Origin: an uncultured Bacillota bacterium
GTDB taxonomy: Bacteria > Bacillota > Limnochordia > Limnochordales > ZCTH02-B6
DNA: 11,884 nt
Reading direction: 5' to 3'
Assembly (NCBI GenBank): GCA_937916565.1
Contig: CALFSR010000116.1
Location: forward strand, 1 to 11,884
A program made the translations under genes and the position numbers. Under the pieces are notes generated by a model. That model was not told where the DNA came from. It saw nothing but the letters and a program-made list of their open reading frames with translations, and searched no databases. Shown piece after piece: positions 1-6,960 of the stretch. Every line of letters begins with the position of its first letter. Position 1 is the stretch's first letter.

Positions 1-741
1 CGCGCGGCGGCAAGACGCGGCGGACACTTTGCCGTCACGGCGACGCTGATCGCCGCCATCCCCTTCCAGCGCTTGCGCCGGCCGCGCCCGCCCCTGGCCG
101 TGCGGGTGTTGCCCGCGGATCTGCGTTGGCGGCGCCGAAAGCCTAGGCCCAAGAGCTTGTACATCCTCGCGGTGGACGGCTCCGGTTCCATGACCGCCGC
201 GCGCATGCACACGGCCAAAGGCGCGGGATTGAGAATCCTGCAGGACGCGTACCGTGACCGCCGCTACGTAGCGCTCATCGACTTCCGCGACCAGGCGGCG
301 CGGCTTTTGTGCCCGCCCGGCCGCAGCTCGGCCCTCCTCCGCCGCCACATCGCCGGCCTGCCCAGCGGCGGCGGCACGCCCCTGCCGGCGGCCCTGGTCC
401 TGGCGGGGCGCCTTGCCCACCGGTGGCGGCTGCGCCATCCCGATGGCCGCGTGACGCTGGTACTGTTCACCGACGGGAAAGCCAACGTGCCCCTCGCCGC
501 AGGCCGTGCCGCCGTGGCCTCTTCGGCGGCCGGCGCCGCCGGCCAAGCAGATCTCCGCCGCCGGCAAGCCCAGGCGGACGCAGCCCGGCTCGGCGCCACG
601 CTACGCGCCCTTGCGGTCCGCACCGTTGTCGTAGACACGGCACCCACCGGAACGGGCGGTACGTTGCACAGCCTCGCCGGAAATCTCGGTGCGATCATCG
701 TGCGCGTGGCGCCCAAACCGCCCGGCTTCCGCCGCCGTTGA
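1..741 (+). CDS. Magnesium-chelatase subunit D-like protein, VWA domain (5' truncated)
   Basis: The frame is open from base 1, so the gene starts upstream of the window; 246 residues are visible. An internal TTG at 73 is a poor start because the preceding residues (GHFAVTATLIAAIPFQRLRR) read like the linker found before the VWA domain in ChlD/BchD-type proteins. The VWA domain carries a complete metal-ion-dependent adhesion site: DGSGS at visible residues 59-63, the Thr of GGGTPL near 126, and the Asp of FTDGKANVPL near 158. In this family the VWA subunit works with an AAA+ ChlI-type ATPase to insert Mg or Co into a tetrapyrrole. The AAA-like half, if present, lies outside the window. No tetrapyrrole gene is visible here, so a MoxR/VWA-type chaperone role is the alternative. 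The gene converges on lipB with 52 bp between the two stop codons. Confidence 0.75.
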   Translation, partial: RAAARRGGHFAVTATLIAAIPFQRLRRPRPPLAVRVLPADLRWRRRKPRPKSLYILAVDGSGSMTAARMHTAKGAGLRILQDAYRDRRYVALIDFRDQAARLLCPPGRSSALLRRHIAGLPSGGGTPLPAALVLAGRLAHRWRLRHPDGRVTLVLFTDGKANVPLAAGRAAVASSAAGAAGQADLRRRQAQADAARLGATLRALAVRTVVVDTAPTGTGGTLHSLAGNLGAIIVRVAPKPPGFRRR

Positions 742-793
742 CCCTTGTGCGGCGCCCCGGCCCGCTGCCGGGCATGTACAGAGGAGCGACCCG

Positions 794-1534
794 CTAAGTG
801 GCACTCCCTGCCGGTACCGCCGCGGGCGGCATCCAGGGTGCCAGCCGCTCGCTGGGCCACCACTCCACGACACGATCAAAAACGTGCGCAAAGTGCCGGG
901 CCAGCGCGGCATGCACCTCCCGCATATCCACCGGCCTGCCCAGGAGCGCCTGCATGGACGTCACCGCACGGTTGGTCAGGCCGCAGGGTACGATGCCCAA
1001 GAAGTAGCTCAGGTCGGTGTTGACGTTAAGGGCAAAACCATGGCTCGTGACGGCCCGGGTGAACTTGACGCCGATGGCGGCCACCTTCGCGTTGTCGACC
1101 CAGACGCCGGTCATGCCGGGAACCCGCTGCCCTTGGATGCCGTAGTCAGCCAAGGTGCGGATAAGGACCTCCTCGATGTCCCGCAGGTAGCGGTGGGGAT
1201 CGAGGCCCCGGTCCCGCAAGGATACGATGGGGTAGCCGACGGCCTGGCCGGGGCCATGGTAGGTGACGTCACCGCCCCGGTCCACATGGTAGACGGTCAC
1301 GCCCTTCGCCTTCATGGTCGCCTCATCCCAGAGGATATGGCGCCCGTCCCCTCCCCGGCCGACGGTGTATACATGAGGATGCTCCACCAGCAAGAACAGG
1401 TCGGGCACGTCGCCGGCGATCCGAGCTCGCACGAGGGCGGCCTGCAGCTCCCATGCGCGGCCGTAATCCCAGCGCCCCAAGTCCACCGCCAGGCAGCGGG
1501 GGCGTTCGGCGCGGACTTCGCCCTGCTCCCTCAC
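794..1534 (-). CDS. lipB: Octanoyltransferase LipB (octanoyl-ACP:protein N-octanoyltransferase)
   Basis: This 246-residue cytoplasmic enzyme transfers octanoyl from acyl carrier protein to the lipoyl-domain lysine of E2 or GcvH, the first step of de novo lipoylation. Family motifs are complete: RGGDVTYHGPGQ at residues 86-97, the catalytic lysine in AKVAAIGVKFTR (Lys150), HGFALNVNTDL from 165, and the acyl-accepting cysteine in GIVPCGLTN (Cys184). The start is GTG, overlapping the lipA stop as GTGA (1531-1534), which suggests translational coupling. It is the last gene of the bkd-lip operon, and the stop is TAG at 794-796. The C-terminal 15 or so residues are Ala/Pro rich and look dispensable. 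Well-studied Bacillus species use the unrelated LipM for this step, so a LipB-type enzyme is of some taxonomic interest. Confidence 0.95.
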   Translation of the reverse strand: MREQGEVRAERPRCLAVDLGRWDYGRAWELQAALVRARIAGDVPDLFLLVEHPHVYTVGRGGDGRHILWDEATMKAKGVTVYHVDRGGDVTYHGPGQAVGYPIVSLRDRGLDPHRYLRDIEEVLIRTLADYGIQGQRVPGMTGVWVDNAKVAAIGVKFTRAVTSHGFALNVNTDLSYFLGIVPCGLTNRAVTSMQALLGRPVDMREVHAALARHFAHVFDRVVEWWPSERLAPWMPPAAVPAGSAT

Positions 1535-2490
1535 ACCTGGACGCCACCCAGTTTCTGCACTTGCTCGTGGGCGTGATAGGAGCTGCGAACGAGCGGCCCG
1601 GATTCCACGTGGGGAATGCCCAGGCTCTCGCCGAGGCGCTTGAGCTCCGCGAACTCTTCGGGCGTGTAGTACTTTTCGACGGGCAAATGCTTGACGCTCG
1701 GCCGCAAGTACTGGCCGATGGTCATGATATCCACCCCGGCCGCCTGCACGTCCCGCATGACCTGCTCAATCTCCGCCCATGTCTCACCGAGGCCGACCAT
1801 GATACCCGTCTTGGTAAGCACCGCCGGGTCCAAGTCCTTTGCGCGCCGCAGAAGCTCCAGCGACCGCTCGTAGATGGCCTTTGGCCTGACCCAAGGATAG
1901 AGGCGCGGCACGGTCTCCAGATTGTGGTTGAGGATGTCGGGCCGGGCCGCCATCGTGATCTGAAGCGCGTCCCAATTGCCCTGGTAGTCGGGGATGAGCA
2001 CTTCCACGGACGTCCCCGGGCACCGCTCGCGGATCGCGCGGATGGTGCCGTGGAAAATCTCCGCCCCGCCGTTGATGAGATCGTCGCGGGTTACCGACGT
2101 GATCACCGCATGCTTGAGGCCCAGGGTCTCCACCGCCTCGGCGACGCGCTCGGGTTCGGCCCAGTCCAGCTCGGTCGGCCGGCCCGTCTTGATGGCGCAG
2201 AAACCGCACGCCCGGGTGCAGATGTCGCCCAGGATCATAAAGGTGGCGGTCCCGTGCTCCCAGCACTCAAAGATGTTGGGGCACTGGGCTTCCTCGCAGA
2301 CGCTGTGCAGCGACAGGCCCCGCATGAGATCTTTGAGCCTGCGGTAGTTGGGTCCGAGGGTGGCCCGCACCTTAAGCCACGGCGGCTTGCCGGTCGGGTT
2401 GTAGTTTTCCGAGCGCTTCGGCGGCCGCCGGCGCAGCACCGGCTCCGCGGGCGGCGCGTCCACGGGCAAAAGCGGCAATTCTCGCTCCAT
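1531..2490 (-). CDS. lipA: Lipoyl synthase LipA (radical SAM)
   Basis: Lipoyl synthase inserts two sulfurs into the protein-bound octanoyl chain, using S-adenosylmethionine radicals and sacrificing an auxiliary [4Fe-4S] cluster. The 319-residue protein is full length. It shows the auxiliary-cluster motif CEEAQCPNIFEC (Cys65, 70, 76), the radical SAM motif CTRACGFC (Cys91, 95, 98), SVTRDDLINGGA near 132-143, and the C-terminal RSSYHA motif (302-307) that supplies the serine ligand to the auxiliary cluster. The ATG start has an AGGAG about nine bases upstream. It lies 56 bp after the E2 stop and overlaps lipB by four bases. Its position directly behind an E2 gene points to that E2 as a main substrate. 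The family fold should be cytoplasmic and soluble; no signal peptide is seen. Confidence 0.97.
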   Translation of the reverse strand: MERELPLLPVDAPPAEPVLRRRPPKRSENYNPTGKPPWLKVRATLGPNYRRLKDLMRGLSLHSVCEEAQCPNIFECWEHGTATFMILGDICTRACGFCAIKTGRPTELDWAEPERVAEAVETLGLKHAVITSVTRDDLINGGAEIFHGTIRAIRERCPGTSVEVLIPDYQGNWDALQITMAARPDILNHNLETVPRLYPWVRPKAIYERSLELLRRAKDLDPAVLTKTGIMVGLGETWAEIEQVMRDVQAAGVDIMTIGQYLRPSVKHLPVEKYYTPEEFAELKRLGESLGIPHVESGPLVRSSYHAHEQVQKLGGVQV

Positions 2491-2546
2491 TGTCGTCCAC
2501 TCCTATCTTGCGCGGCGGCAGGCGCCGCCGGCACCGCAGGCCTGCG

Positions 2547-3890
2547 TCAGTACAAGGGTGTGTCCGGGCCAATCGCCTCAAGCCGGCGTTTCACGCTCTG
2601 CAGGAACCGGCCTGCGTAAAGGCCGTCCGTCACGCGGTGGTCAAACGACAGGCAGACGTTCATCATGCACCGGATGCCGATCGCGTCGCCGATGACGACC
2701 GGCCGCCGCACGATGGCCTCCATCGTGATGATGGCCGCCTGCGGCGGACTGATGATCGGGTACGAAGCCACGGAGCCAAAGGCACCCGTGTTGTTGACGG
2801 TAAACGTCGCCCCCTGCACATCATCGACCGTCAGCTTGCCGGCGCGGCCACGGCCCACGAGGTCCGCCAACGACCGGGCGAGCCCGGAAATGCTCAGCCT
2901 GTCCGCATCCCGGATGACCGGGACGACGAGCCCGTCCTCAAGCCCGACGGCAACGCCGATGTGGATGCGCTTCTTCACCACGATACGGTCGTCCTGCCAG
3001 CTGGCGTTGAGGTGGGGGAACTCCTTAAGGCTCTCCACGACGGCCTTGATGAAGAAAGGCACGTATGTGAGACTGACGCCCTCACGGCGGTGGAAGTCTT
3101 CCTTGGCCCGCTCCCGCAGGGCGACCAGGGGCGTGACGTCCACCTCCACCATAGTCCAAGCGTGAGGCACCGTCTGCTTGCTCTGGGACATGCGCTGGGC
3201 AATGGCCCGGCGCATGGGATCGGCAGGTATGACCAGGTCGTCCAGGCCGGCCGCCGCCCCGGGAAACGCCCGAGGATCGGGTGCTGCGGCCGCGGGGCCC
3301 ATGGACGGGGCTAAAGGCGCCGTGACCACGCCGCTGGCCGTCACTGCGGGCTTCCCCGGAGGAACGCTCAGGCCTTGCCCTTCCACGAAGGCGAGCACAT
3401 CCCGCTTCGTCACCCGGCCGCCCGCACCCGTGCCCGGCACCTGCCTGAGGTCGACCCCGTATTCGGCTGCCAGGCGGCGCACCAGAGGCGAGTAGACGCC
3501 CCTGGGCAACGGCGCGCCGGCTCCGGCGACGCTCGCGGCCGCCGGCCGAGCCGTTGCGCCGCTCCCGTCTCCCGTGGGAGCGAGGACCGCCGCAAAAGGC
3601 GCGCCGCCCGTCTTGCCGGTGCCGGAGGCGTGCTCGCCGCAGTCTTCGGCGTCAGCGGCGAGCACCGCGATGGGCGTGCCCACGGGCACCGTCGTCCCGG
3701 CTTCGACCAGAATCGCCTGCACGACGCCGCTCACGGGCGACGGGATTTCCGTGTTGACCTTGTCGGTGACGACTTCCACCAGCGGCTCGTATTTTTCCAC
3801 CCGATCGCCGACGGCCTTCAGCCACGTGCCGATGGTGCCCTCGACGACGCTCTCTCCAAGCTGGGGCATGGTTATCGTCGTCTCTGCCAT
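2547..3890 (-). CDS. bkdB: Branched-chain 2-oxo acid dehydrogenase E2 (dihydrolipoamide acyltransferase)
   Basis: This is the 447-residue core subunit that takes the acyl group from E1 and passes it to CoA. Domain order: one lipoyl domain at about 3-78, with lipoyl lysine Lys44 in the motif VVTDKVNTE; an Ala/Gly/Pro-rich flexible linker at about 80-130; a peripheral-subunit-binding domain at about 132-169 (YSPLVRRLA...GGRVTKRDV); a second Ala/Pro linker; and the catalytic domain from about 218, ending with the active-site motif FDHRVTDG (His418, Asp422). The lipoyl-domain sequence resembles branched-chain E2 more than pyruvate E2, in agreement with the flanking E1 genes. The ATG start has GGAGGTGA upstream with about 12 bases spacing. 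The gene begins 25 bp after the E1 beta stop. An acetoin or pyruvate E2 is a less likely alternative. Confidence 0.93.
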   Translation of the reverse strand: MAETTITMPQLGESVVEGTIGTWLKAVGDRVEKYEPLVEVVTDKVNTEIPSPVSGVVQAILVEAGTTVPVGTPIAVLAADAEDCGEHASGTGKTGGAPFAAVLAPTGDGSGATARPAAASVAGAGAPLPRGVYSPLVRRLAAEYGVDLRQVPGTGAGGRVTKRDVLAFVEGQGLSVPPGKPAVTASGVVTAPLAPSMGPAAAAPDPRAFPGAAAGLDDLVIPADPMRRAIAQRMSQSKQTVPHAWTMVEVDVTPLVALRERAKEDFHRREGVSLTYVPFFIKAVVESLKEFPHLNASWQDDRIVVKKRIHIGVAVGLEDGLVVPVIRDADRLSISGLARSLADLVGRGRAGKLTVDDVQGATFTVNNTGAFGSVASYPIISPPQAAIITMEAIVRRPVVIGDAIGIRCMMNVCLSFDHRVTDGLYAGRFLQSVKRRLEAIGPDTPLY

Positions 3891-3915
3891 CGCGTTCGTT
3901 CGTCACCTCCAGCTT

Positions 3916-4902
3916 TCAAAGCCGCGCCAGGTCCCGCATGGCCGTGTACTGCTGTTCCACGGTCGGCATGAAGGCTGCTTCCAGCCGCCCGTTGAAGGGC
4001 ATGGGGTGTACGTCGGGCGGCGCCACCCGCACGATGGGGGCATCCAGGTAAAACAAGGCTTCCTCCGCGATGATCGCGGCGAGTTCGGCGCCGATGCCGC
4101 CGGTCTTGGTGTCTTCGTGGGAGATCATCACCCGGCCGGTTTTCTTCGCCGAAGCCAGGATGGTTTCCCGGTCGATGGGCAAAAGCGTCCGCAGGTCGAT
4201 GACCTCGGCCTCGATGCCTTCCTCGCGGCTCAGCCGCTCGGCGGCTTCCAGGCACAGGTGCACGTTGTAGCCGTAGGTGATGACGGTCAAGTGCTCGCCT
4301 GCGCGCTTGACGTCGGCTTTGCCGATGGGCAGCACGTAGTCTTCGTCGGGCACTTCGCCCCGGACGGAGCGATAGGCCTTCTTGTGCTCGAAAAACAACA
4401 CGGGATCCGGATCCCGGATGGCCGCTTTGAGCAGCCCCTTAGCGTCGTACGGAGTGGCCGGGGCAACGATCTTGAGTCCCGGCACGTGATAAAACAAGGC
4501 CTCCACCGACTGGGAATGGTACAAGGCGCCATGGACGCCGCCCCCGTAAGGCGCGCGGACAACAATGGGGCATCCCCACGCCCCGTTGGAACGATAGCGG
4601 ATCTTGGCCGCTTCGTTGATGATCTGGTCCATGGCCGGGTGAATAAAATCAGCAAACTGGATCTCGGCCACTGGGCGCAGCCCGTAGGCCGCCGCGCCGA
4701 TGGCGGCGCCGACGATGAGCGACTCCGCCAGCGGCGTGTCCAGCACCCGGGCCGGCCCAAACTCATCGATCAGGCCTTGCGTCACGCGAAACACGCCGCC
4801 GCGCCGGCCCACGTCCTCCCCAAGCACGAACACCCGCTCGTCCCGGCGCATCTCCTCCGCCAGGGCATCCCGGATGGCTTCCAGCAGCGTCTTGATGGCC
4901 AC
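3916..4902 (-). CDS. bkdAB: Branched-chain 2-oxo acid dehydrogenase E1 subunit beta
   Basis: This is the beta subunit of the thiamine-diphosphate decarboxylase that acts on the 2-oxo acids derived from Val, Leu and Ile. The 328-residue chain contains VFVLGEDVGRRGGVF (24-38), DTPLAES with Glu60, FADFIHPAMDQIINEAAKIR, APYGGGVHGALYHSQSVEA and VLFFEHKKAYR, in the order found in Bacillus BkdAB as I recall it. I place the start at the GTG of VAIKTLLEAI. A GGGAGG lies 11 bases upstream, and the length then matches BkdAB (about 327). An upstream GTG at 4921-4923, overlapping the E1 alpha stop as GTGA, would add seven residues but has no convincing ribosome binding site. The gene sits between E1 alpha and E2, 17 bp from the former. 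Confidence 0.93.
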   Translation of the reverse strand: MAIKTLLEAIRDALAEEMRRDERVFVLGEDVGRRGGVFRVTQGLIDEFGPARVLDTPLAESLIVGAAIGAAAYGLRPVAEIQFADFIHPAMDQIINEAAKIRYRSNGAWGCPIVVRAPYGGGVHGALYHSQSVEALFYHVPGLKIVAPATPYDAKGLLKAAIRDPDPVLFFEHKKAYRSVRGEVPDEDYVLPIGKADVKRAGEHLTVITYGYNVHLCLEAAERLSREEGIEAEVIDLRTLLPIDRETILASAKKTGRVMISHEDTKTGGIGAELAAIIAEEALFYLDAPIVRVAPPDVHPMPFNGRLEAAFMPTVEQQYTAMRDLARL

Positions 4903-4913
4903 GGGCGTTTCCG

Positions 4914-4919
4914 CCTCCC
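4914..4919 (-). promoter_or_regulatory. Ribosome binding site deciding the bkdAB start
   Basis: On the minus strand this reads GGGAGG, just after the bkdAA stop codon and 11 bases before the GTG at 4900-4902. The alternative upstream GTG at 4921-4923 has no comparable site, so the downstream start is preferred. Confidence 0.6.
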
Positions 4920-5909
4920 TCACTCCGCGTAGACGTGCCGCACGAGGTCCGATGGCTCCGGATCGGCCGCCGCCTCGGCGTACGCCACCGCCGCGTCGAT
5001 CTCGTCCAGCAGCCGCCGGCGCAGGGCCTGGTCCGCTTCCTCGGTCAACAGCCCCAGCGCCATGAGGTACGCCCTAATCTTGGTGACACCGTCGCGCTGC
5101 TTCCATTCCTCGACCTCTTCGCGGGCGCGGTACGTACGGTCGTCGTCGTCGCTGGAGTGGGGCGTCAGGCGGTATACCTTGGCCTCGATCAGGGTCGGAC
5201 CTTCGCCCCGGCGGGCGCGGTCCACCGCCTCCCGCATGGCGCCGTACACCTCCAGCACGTCCATGCCGTCGACGACCTTTCCTGGAAAACCGTACCCAGC
5301 GGCCCGATCGGCCAAGTCGTCCACGGCCATCTGCAGGCTCTGGGGTACGGAGATCGCGTAGCGGTTGTTTTGGCAAAAGAAGATGACGGGCAACTTGTGC
5401 ACGGCGGCGAAGTTCATGCCCTCGTGGACGTCGCCCTGACTGGCGGTACCTTCCCCGAAGGACACATACACCACAGCGTCGTCGCCTCGCAGCTTCGCGG
5501 CGTACGCGACGCCGGCCGCTTGCGGGACCTGGGTGCCCACCGGGCTCGACCCCGTGAAAATATTAAGCGGCGGGTACGACCAGTGGCTCGGCATCTGGCG
5601 TCCGCCGCTGTGGGGATCTTCCGCCCTCGCCAGCAGGGCCAACAGGTAATCCCTGGGCGTCATCCCTATCGCCAGCACGACGCCCAGGTCCCGGTAGTAA
5701 GGCAAGAGCCAGTCGATTCCGGGCCTTAGCGCCCAAGCGGCCCCGACCTGAGCGGCCTCGTGCCCCTGGCACGAGACGAGAAAGTGCGCCTTTCCCATAC
5801 GGTTCAGCGCCCATGCCCGCTCGTCCAGCAACCGGGTGAGCAGCATCTTTTCGTACATTGCCAGGACATCGCTGTCCGTCAGGCCCAACGCCGCGTGCCG
5901 GTTCTCCAT
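4920..5909 (-). CDS. bkdAA: Branched-chain 2-oxo acid dehydrogenase E1 subunit alpha
   Basis: This is the alpha subunit of the thiamine-diphosphate E1 component, which pairs with the downstream beta subunit for oxidative decarboxylation of branched-chain 2-oxo acids. The 329 residues match BkdAA throughout: NRHAALGLTD at the N-terminus, CQGHEAAQVGAA (47-58), LPYYRDLGVVLA, SGGRQMPSHW and TGSSPVGTQVP. The ThDP-binding region runs from FGEGTASQGDVHEG (151-164) to CQNNRYAIS, and RLTPHSSDDDD follows at 247-257. The start is the ATG of ENRHAALG, behind a purine-rich ribosome binding site; a longer reading from 5996 adds 29 low-complexity residues and is rejected. The downstream stop leaves 17 bp to bkdAB. 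The substrate preference (branched-chain rather than pyruvate) is inferred from similarity. In Bacillus such enzymes supply primers for iso and anteiso fatty acids. Confidence 0.94.
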   Translation of the reverse strand: MENRHAALGLTDSDVLAMYEKMLLTRLLDERAWALNRMGKAHFLVSCQGHEAAQVGAAWALRPGIDWLLPYYRDLGVVLAIGMTPRDYLLALLARAEDPHSGGRQMPSHWSYPPLNIFTGSSPVGTQVPQAAGVAYAAKLRGDDAVVYVSFGEGTASQGDVHEGMNFAAVHKLPVIFFCQNNRYAISVPQSLQMAVDDLADRAAGYGFPGKVVDGMDVLEVYGAMREAVDRARRGEGPTLIEAKVYRLTPHSSDDDDRTYRAREEVEEWKQRDGVTKIRAYLMALGLLTEEADQALRRRLLDEIDAAVAYAEAAADPEPSDLVRHVYAE

Positions 5910-5914
5910 TCCCA

Positions 5915-5925
5915 CTCCCCCTCCC
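5915..5925 (-). promoter_or_regulatory. Ribosome binding site deciding the bkdAA start
   Basis: On the minus strand this reads GGGAGGGGGAG. It ends five bases before the ATG at 5907-5909; the GGAGG core is ten bases away. It supports starting E1 alpha at the residue run conserved in Bacillus BkdAA and not at the in-frame ATG 87 bases upstream. Confidence 0.65.
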
Positions 5926-5953
5926 GGCTTCGGACTGCTCGTTACACAACTAT

Positions 5954-5982
5954 GCGGGGCCGGGCCGCGCCGGCTCCCCCGC
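5954..5982 (-). other. GC-rich hairpin in the comB-bkdAA spacer
   Basis: In the minus-strand transcript GCGGGG pairs with CCCCGC and CCGG with CCGG around a six-base loop, giving about ten G:C pairs with a three-base bulge on one arm. It lies between the comB stop (6017) and the bkdAA ribosome binding site. The sequence 3' of it is AUAGUUGUGU, too poor in U for a standard intrinsic terminator. It could be an attenuator, a processing or stability element, or chance in a GC-rich spacer. Confidence 0.35.
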
Positions 5983-6016
5983 CACTCATTCCGCATCGAC
6001 AGCGATCACACCTGCT

Positions 6017-6784
6017 TTATCCGGGATCCGCTCCCCATCCGGTGGGCGCCACGAGCACCCCGTCCACAAGTCGCGGTACAACTTCTGAGACCGACGTCTC
6101 GGCGCAGAACGCCACGTCGGCCTCGAACCCAAGCTCTAGAAGCGTCCGCCCGTGGCGGGTATCCGAGAGCTCCTCCCGCGCGCCTTGCGCCAGGGCGCCA
6201 AAGCGTTGAACGGCGCGGGCGCCGTCTCCGAGCGCCACCGTCCCGCACGCCGCCAGACCCTTCAGCACCGCGGCAGCGCAGTACGCGTCCTCCGCACTAA
6301 ACCAGCCGCGGGTGCCGGCGCACACGAGGAGCACCCCGCGGCCGGCCGCCCTTGCCCGCTCCCAGAGATGAACAGCGGCTGCCCGGGCGTTGCGCAGGCA
6401 GGCGGCGATCAACTCGGGGGGCTCGTCCCCGGGGCCGCTCGCCTCCAGCACCTTACGAAACGCGAGCGTCCCGTTGGTCGTCGTAAGCACGATCAAGCGT
6501 CCCGCTACCCGTTCCCGCCCATACTCCAGGGGCGAGTTGCCCAGGTCGAAACCGGGGATACGGCGTGCGCCCCGCTCCCCACCCAGGAGCACTCCATCCG
6601 CCGCCGACCGCCACGCGTAAGCTTGCCCCGGCGTCGCCACCGGCACGACGCCTCGGGCGCCGTTTTCCACCGCAGTCACGATGGTCGTGGTGGCGCGCAG
6701 GACGTCGATGACCGCCGCTGCGGCAAACCGGTCGAGGGGCATGTGATCCAGCTCAGCGGGCAGCAGGGCAACATCGACGAACAC
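6017..6784 (-). CDS. comB: ComB-family 2-phosphosulfolactate phosphatase
   Basis: The 255-residue protein has the full set of ComB family signatures: VIDVLRATTTIVTAVENGA near residue 25, LLGGERGARRIPGFDLGNSP near 66-84, the TTTNGT motif at 101-106, CAGTRG at 155-160 followed by FSAEDAYCA, and HGRTLLELGFEADV near 211-224. In methanogens ComB hydrolyses 2-phosphosulfolactate to sulfolactate in coenzyme M synthesis, using Mg2+. Many bacteria carry the family without a coenzyme M pathway, and there its substrate is unclear. No comA or comC is seen nearby. The start is GTG with AAAGGAGG about 11 bases upstream. It reads in the same direction as the bkd operon, ending 107 bp before bkdAA, so co-transcription is possible but not shown. 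Confidence 0.88.
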   Translation of the reverse strand: MFVDVALLPAELDHMPLDRFAAAAVIDVLRATTTIVTAVENGARGVVPVATPGQAYAWRSAADGVLLGGERGARRIPGFDLGNSPLEYGRERVAGRLIVLTTTNGTLAFRKVLEASGPGDEPPELIAACLRNARAAAVHLWERARAAGRGVLLVCAGTRGWFSAEDAYCAAAVLKGLAACGTVALGDGARAVQRFGALAQGAREELSDTRHGRTLLELGFEADVAFCAETSVSEVVPRLVDGVLVAPTGWGADPG

Positions 6785-6960
6785 CGTCTCGTCGGCCTCC
6801 TTTGAGCGAGGGCTCCGCCGGCGCGGCGGGCTCCAGGCGATCGTGTTTTCGCTCCCGCCCGAGGGACTCCTGCCCCGCCCCCCGGCGACGCCGGCCGGCG
6901 CGGCCGCTTCACAAAGGTGAGTGCGGGTGATATAATCGACGTGACGAACGAGGGGGTGAC
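6785..6960. other. Divergent intergenic region between comB and the NifU-type gene
   Basis: This 176 bp region separates divergent genes. The right half contains the clear plus-strand promoter listed separately and the ribosome binding site AGGGGGTGA at 6951-6959. The left half contains the comB ribosome binding site and GC-rich self-complementary runs. I see no convincing minus-strand promoter for comB. The TATA-rich stretch 6929-6936 might serve both strands, but its minus-strand reading is weak. Confidence 0.6.
6908..6936 (+). promoter_or_regulatory. Sigma-70/SigA-type promoter of the NifU-domain gene
   Basis: The -35 box TTCACA (6908-6913, one mismatch to TTGACA) and a perfect -10 box TATAAT (6931-6936) are separated by exactly 17 bases. 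A TG one base upstream of the -10 box makes it an extended -10. Transcription should begin near 6943, giving a leader of about 20 bases. It stands out as an A/T island in very GC-rich DNA. Confidence 0.85.

Noticed and set aside
760..773. Small hairpin between the convergent VWA gene and lipB as a bidirectional terminator
   Set aside because: The stem is only GCCCG/CGGGC with a four-base loop and has no T tract on either side.
689..1576. Plus-strand open frame spanning the end of the VWA gene and lipB antisense
   Set aside because: It crosses two real genes in another frame or strand and shows no recognisable domain.
1453..2619. Long plus-strand open frame (388 codons) opposite lipA and lipB
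   Set aside because: It lies antisense to two genes with complete catalytic motifs; its His/Arg/Asp/Pro-rich composition is typical of antisense frames in GC-rich DNA.
3574..4932. Long plus-strand open frame (452 codons) opposite bkdB and bkdAB
   Set aside because: No family resemblance, and it is fully antisense to well-recognised E2 and E1 beta sequences.
6813..6835. GC-rich inverted sequence in the comB leader as a riboswitch or attenuator
   Set aside because: Only about six clean pairs before mismatches, no conserved riboswitch core and no U tract.
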